Shown here piece after piece: positions 60,756-64,000 of a DNA stretch of 64,000 nt. The notes under the pieces are model-generated. The model had not been told where the DNA came from and did not search any database. It was given only the letters and a program-made list of their open reading frames with translations. The DNA lies in assembly GCA_021826965.1 (NCBI GenBank), contig JAKAYA010000003.1, positions 45,218-109,217 of the forward strand. The letters are read 5' to 3'. The DNA is from Nitrospirota bacterium (GTDB lineage Bacteria > Nitrospirota > Leptospirillia > Leptospirillales > Leptospirillaceae). Position 1 is the first letter of the stretch; each line of letters starts with the position of its first letter. The position numbers were made by a program, and so were the translations under genes.

Positions 60756-62363
60756 TTATTTGTCCCGTGCTGGAAGATGCAAAACTTTCAGCGAAAGCAC
60801 ATTCGGAAGCGACCGGAGCTCTTCGAGCAGTTTCGCATCGATTTGCTGATCCACGCCGATCATGGATACAGCCTTCCCTCCCGGGTAGTCCCGACCAAAC
60901 TGCATGCGGGAGATATTGATCTTGTGTGCCCCGAGAACCGTACCAACGGATCCCACAACGCCGGGCTGGTCCTGATTGATCAGATAAACCATGATTGGTT
61001 CCGGAACAACCTCCACCGGAAGATCGTCCAGCGAGACGATTCTGTAATCTTTGCGCTGGAAAACGGAGCCCGCAATCTGATGATGGGTCGTGCCCGAAGA
61101 AATTCGGAGAGTCAACAGTCCCGTATAGTCACCATGATGAGAAGAACGGACTTCGACAACCTCGATGCCCCGTTCCTTTGCCAGAATCGGTGCATTCACC
61201 TCGTTAACCCGTGAAGCGAGGATGGGGGTCAGAATCCCCTTCAGGGCTGCGATTGTCAGGGAGGGTGTGGAAAGATTGGCAACCTCTCCACCATATTCCA
61301 GCGTCACCTTCCGAATCGGATCCGAAATGACCTGGGCCATGACAGCTCCCATGATTTCCGCAAGCTTGAGATAGGGAAAGAGAAGCGCCAGTTCATCGGG
61401 CGGAACGGAAGGAAGGTTTGCCGCAAACCGGATGATCCCTTTTCCAAGATAGTCGACCATCTGATCGGCTATCGCGAGGGCAACGTTTTCCTGGGCTTCC
61501 TTGGTTGCAGCGCCGATATGAGGCGTTGAAATGAAATTGTCCAGCTTGAGAAGCGGATGGTCTGCAGGAGGGGGTTCCTGAACAAACACATCGGAGGCTG
61601 CTCCAGCCACATGTCCGGACTGAAGAGCTTCCGCCAGATCGTTTTCATCGACGATTCCGCCGCGGGCGCAATTGACGATATAGACACCCTTTTTCATCTT
61701 CGCGATGCTTTGTTTATTGACAAGACCGGTCGTTTCCGCCGTCAGGGGTGTATGTACGGTGATAAAGTCTGCCCTCTGGAAGAGTTCTTCCAGAGACACA
61801 GAGTGGACCCCGGACTTTTCGGCAACTTCGGGAGTCAGATAGGGATCGAACGCAATAATGTTCATTGAAATACCACGGGCAATCTGCGCCACATGCTGCC
61901 CGATCTTCCCCATACCGACGATTCCGAGCGTCTTCTGAAAAAGCTCGACGCCCATGAATTTACTTTTTTCCCACTTTCCGGCTTTGTTGGAAGCATTCGC
62001 CTGGGGAATTCGACGAGCCATGGACATCAGGAGGGACATGGTGTGTTCGGCTGTCGTGACAGTATTTCCTCCCGGCGTGTTCATGACGACGATTCCACGT
62101 TCGGTTGCCGCTTCCAGGTCCACGTTGTCCAGTCCCGCACCTGCCCGGCCAATGACCTTCAGTCTGTCGGCGTTCTTCAGGATTTCTCTTGTCACCTTCG
62201 TCCCGCTTCGTATGACCAGGCCATCATACTGGGAAATTTCCTGAGCCAGTTCTTGCGGGGAAAGCTTGGTTTTCATGTCGACATGAAAACCGGCTTTCTG
62301 AAAAATGCGGACGCCATCTTCCGAGATGGCGTCACTGATCAGAATTCGGATATCGGATGACAA
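60756..62363 (-). CDS. serA: D-3-phosphoglycerate dehydrogenase
   Basis: 535 residues: substrate-binding domain, NAD domain with LGIVGMGKIGQHVAQIARG, ARGGIVDENDLAEAL, catalytic Glu (VFVQEPP) and His (TPHIGAAT), then an allosteric substrate-binding domain and a C-terminal ACT domain (VYLINQDQPGVVGSVGTVLG). First step of serine synthesis, type I long form. TTG 62363 with AAGGAGG 6 bases upstream. Eighteen bases after the aminotransferase gene. Confidence 0.95.
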   Translation of the reverse strand: MSSDIRILISDAISEDGVRIFQKAGFHVDMKTKLSPQELAQEISQYDGLVIRSGTKVTREILKNADRLKVIGRAGAGLDNVDLEAATERGIVVMNTPGGNTVTTAEHTMSLLMSMARRIPQANASNKAGKWEKSKFMGVELFQKTLGIVGMGKIGQHVAQIARGISMNIIAFDPYLTPEVAEKSGVHSVSLEELFQRADFITVHTPLTAETTGLVNKQSIAKMKKGVYIVNCARGGIVDENDLAEALQSGHVAGAASDVFVQEPPPADHPLLKLDNFISTPHIGAATKEAQENVALAIADQMVDYLGKGIIRFAANLPSVPPDELALLFPYLKLAEIMGAVMAQVISDPIRKVTLEYGGEVANLSTPSLTIAALKGILTPILASRVNEVNAPILAKERGIEVVEVRSSHHGDYTGLLTLRISSGTTHHQIAGSVFQRKDYRIVSLDDLPVEVVPEPIMVYLINQDQPGVVGSVGTVLGAHKINISRMQFGRDYPGGKAVSMIGVDQQIDAKLLEELRSLPNVLSLKVLHLPARDK

Positions 62364-62381
62364 AATAGCCTCCTTGAAGAT

Positions 62382-63527
62382 TTATTCCTGGATCAGGATA
62401 TTCTGGGCCCGAGCGACGCCCGATCCCAGGGGTTTTCCTTTGTAGCCCAGACGGGTCAGAACCATTTCGACTCCGCTCACGGCAGTGATGACATCAAAGA
62501 CATCGGCATATCCCATGTGTGAAAGGCGAAAAACCTTCCCTTTCAGCTGGTCCTGACCACCGGCAGCGGTAATGCCGTATTGTTCCCGCAGGTTTTTGTA
62601 AACGGCTTGTCCGTCGATCCCGGTTGGAGAAAGAACGGCGGTGACCGCATCCGAAGGAAGATCCTTCGCAAAAACCTCAAGACCAAAGCCACGTACACCT
62701 TCTCTTGTCGCCTGGGCCAGGCGGGCATGGCGGGAAAAGATTTTCTCCAGACCTTCGGCGCGCATCATCTTCAGGGATTCGGCAAGACCGATCCAGAGGG
62801 TAACTGCCGGTGTCCAGGCATTCGTGTCCTTCAGAAGGTTGTCCTTTTCTCTTTTCAGGTCCAGATAGAACCGCGGACATTTTGCTGACGACTGCAGCTT
62901 CCAGGCTTTCTCGCTGACTCCGACAAACGCCAGTCCCGGCGGGATCATCAGGGCTTTCTGGGAACCGGTGATCAGCACGTCGATCCCCCAGGCCTCCATG
63001 GGAAGGTTCACGACGCCAAGAGCGGTAATGGCATCGACGACAAGAATCGTATTTTCTCTTTCCTTCGTGAGAGCTGCCAGTTTTTGGACATCATGTGCCA
63101 CGCCGGTTGACGTTTCGCTGGCCTGGACGTAGACGCCCCGGATTGTCGGATCTTTGGAAAGCAGGTCCGCGACAACGGAGACATCGACCGACCTCCCCCA
63201 TTCAACCTTGACTTCGATCGGCACAACACCGAAGGCCTGGGCGATCTTCAACCAGCGTTCTCCGAACTTTCCTCCATTAATGGCAATAATCTTGTCTCCC
63301 GGAGACATAAAATTGGAAATCGACGCTTCCATGCCGGCCGTTCCGCTTCCGGCAATCGTCAAAACTTCCTGGGAGGTCTGGAAAAGCCATTTGAGGTCCG
63401 AGCGAACCTGCTGGATGATCGGGATAAAATCGGGAGAGCGGTGATGGATGATGGGTTTGGCCATGGCCAGCAGGACATCCGGCGGAACGGTGGTCGGACC
63501 TGGGGCCAGGAGATACTGTTTTTTCAT
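62382..63527 (-). CDS. Class V aminotransferase (serine/alanine-glyoxylate type), possible phosphoserine transaminase
   Basis: 381 residues, PLP-dependent fold type I. The PLP Lys lies in TGSQKALMIPPG, with IAGSGTAGMEASISN and VVDAITALGVVNLPM. It belongs to the AGXT/serine-pyruvate aminotransferase branch of class V, not the SerC branch; in several bacteria and archaea with serA next to such a gene it does the phosphoserine or serine-glyoxylate step. Its place 18 bases before serA supports a serine role. ATG 63527 with AAGGAG upstream. Confidence 0.85.
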   Translation of the reverse strand: MKKQYLLAPGPTTVPPDVLLAMAKPIIHHRSPDFIPIIQQVRSDLKWLFQTSQEVLTIAGSGTAGMEASISNFMSPGDKIIAINGGKFGERWLKIAQAFGVVPIEVKVEWGRSVDVSVVADLLSKDPTIRGVYVQASETSTGVAHDVQKLAALTKERENTILVVDAITALGVVNLPMEAWGIDVLITGSQKALMIPPGLAFVGVSEKAWKLQSSAKCPRFYLDLKREKDNLLKDTNAWTPAVTLWIGLAESLKMMRAEGLEKIFSRHARLAQATREGVRGFGLEVFAKDLPSDAVTAVLSPTGIDGQAVYKNLREQYGITAAGGQDQLKGKVFRLSHMGYADVFDVITAVSGVEMVLTRLGYKGKPLGSGVARAQNILIQE

Positions 63528-63729
63528 GAACGGGAGCTCCTTGGAATGAAATTTGGGGATCGATCGGAAAAGTTAAGACACCGCCCTTGTCAGGATTCAA
63601 TTTGCAGCCACGAAATTTGCGGCAGTTTTCACATTAGGTTTTGGGACCATCTAAACTTGTTGAAGATACAACAGGGAACGGTAAAAAGACAAGGTCGGCC
63701 GGGAAAAGCCACAGCTGTGCGTTCGTGGT

Positions 63730-64000
63730 TCACCCCGAATTCTGTCGGGGGATTTTGTCCTTCCGGATGTCTTCGAAATGATCATTACCAAGTGGATCAT
63801 GCCAAAAGCCATGGACGTCCTTGTGGACAAGAAGATTGGTCAAACCCTGGGCGAAGGGTATCACAGGAATGCCTTGACGCAGAAGAATATTCTGACTATC
63901 CAGATATTCTTTTTCCCGGACTCTTTTATCCGATGTACTGACGGCCTTTTTGACCAGGCGGTCGAACTCGGCACTTGCCCATCCGGTCCGATTATTTCCC
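63730..64000 (-). CDS. Peptide/oligopeptide ABC transporter substrate-binding protein, C-terminal part
   Basis: The last 90 or so residues of an SBP family 5 protein run from the window edge to the TGA at 63732-63730. NRTGWASAEFDRLVKKA, the start of a helix pattern, YLDSQNILLRQGIPVIPFAQ and VHKDVHGFWHDPLG are the usual C-terminal motifs. The N-terminus lies beyond base 64000. Binding specificity cannot be judged from this part. Confidence 0.8.
   Translation of the reverse strand, partial: GNNRTGWASAEFDRLVKKAVSTSDKRVREKEYLDSQNILLRQGIPVIPFAQGLTNLLVHKDVHGFWHDPLGNDHFEDIRKDKIPRQNSG

Noticed and set aside
63441..63941. 166-codon plus-strand open frame at the right edge
   Set aside because: It is antisense to the aminotransferase start and the binding-protein C-terminus, which has clear family motifs.

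Overview
The window reads as a chromosomal segment of an autotrophic, Gram-negative bacterium of the Leptospirillum type (Nitrospirota). This is inferred from gene content: hopanoid genes, a division and cell-wall (dcw) cluster whose MurE has the meso-DAP motif DNPR, outer-membrane proteins with C-terminal Phe, and reductive TCA genes that use citryl-CoA synthetase plus citryl-CoA lyase. No marker gene settles the species. TTG and GTG starts are common, and two genes appear to start at ATT.

Layout. 1-6.5 kb: the end of ispH, hpnA, a lipoprotein on the other strand, and a tightly overlapping shc-hpnG-outer-membrane-protein operon. 6.8-13.3 kb: small genes (DUF167, divIVA, yggT, proC, yggS, pgeF) followed by ftsZ and ftsA. 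13.4-29.2 kb: the remainder of the dcw cluster on the minus strand (mraZ, rsmH, ftsL, ftsI, murE, murF, mraY, murD, ftsW, murG, murC, murB, ddl, ftsQ), driven by a near-consensus promoter carrying a triple MraZ box. 29.3-30.8 kb: an FmdB-type zinc ribbon, a lipoprotein and a peroxiredoxin. 30.9-41.8 kb: a carbon-fixation cluster on the minus strand (ccsA, ccsB, a 50-residue membrane peptide, aconitase, citryl-CoA lyase, psiE-like, frdB, frdA, sucC, sucD). Together these cover aconitase, citrate cleavage, fumarate reduction and succinyl-CoA formation in the reductive direction.

41.9-47.8 kb is accessory DNA: a TnpB-only IS200/IS605-type element abutting the ccsA leader, tRNA-Glu with a broken phage-type integrase beside it, a RelE/ParE toxin-antitoxin pair with a perfect palindromic operator, and a 2.6 kb insertion sequence. 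Its single 785-residue protein joins a DruA-like DUF4338 domain to a complete Tn5-type DDE transposase. This is the most unusual object in the window.

47.9-55.9 kb is envelope-related: exported NHL and kelch beta-propeller proteins, a Sel1 protein, an Mla-like lipid transport operon (MlaE, a motif-degenerate MlaF, MlaD and a TPR lipoprotein), a DUF3105 protein, a small beta-barrel and a cold-shock protein with a hairpin at the predicted mRNA 5' end. 56.2-58 kb holds three pseudopilins of type II secretion type. 58-64 kb holds dnaB, hisZ, serA, a class V aminotransferase probably serving serine synthesis, and the C-terminus of a peptide-transporter binding protein.
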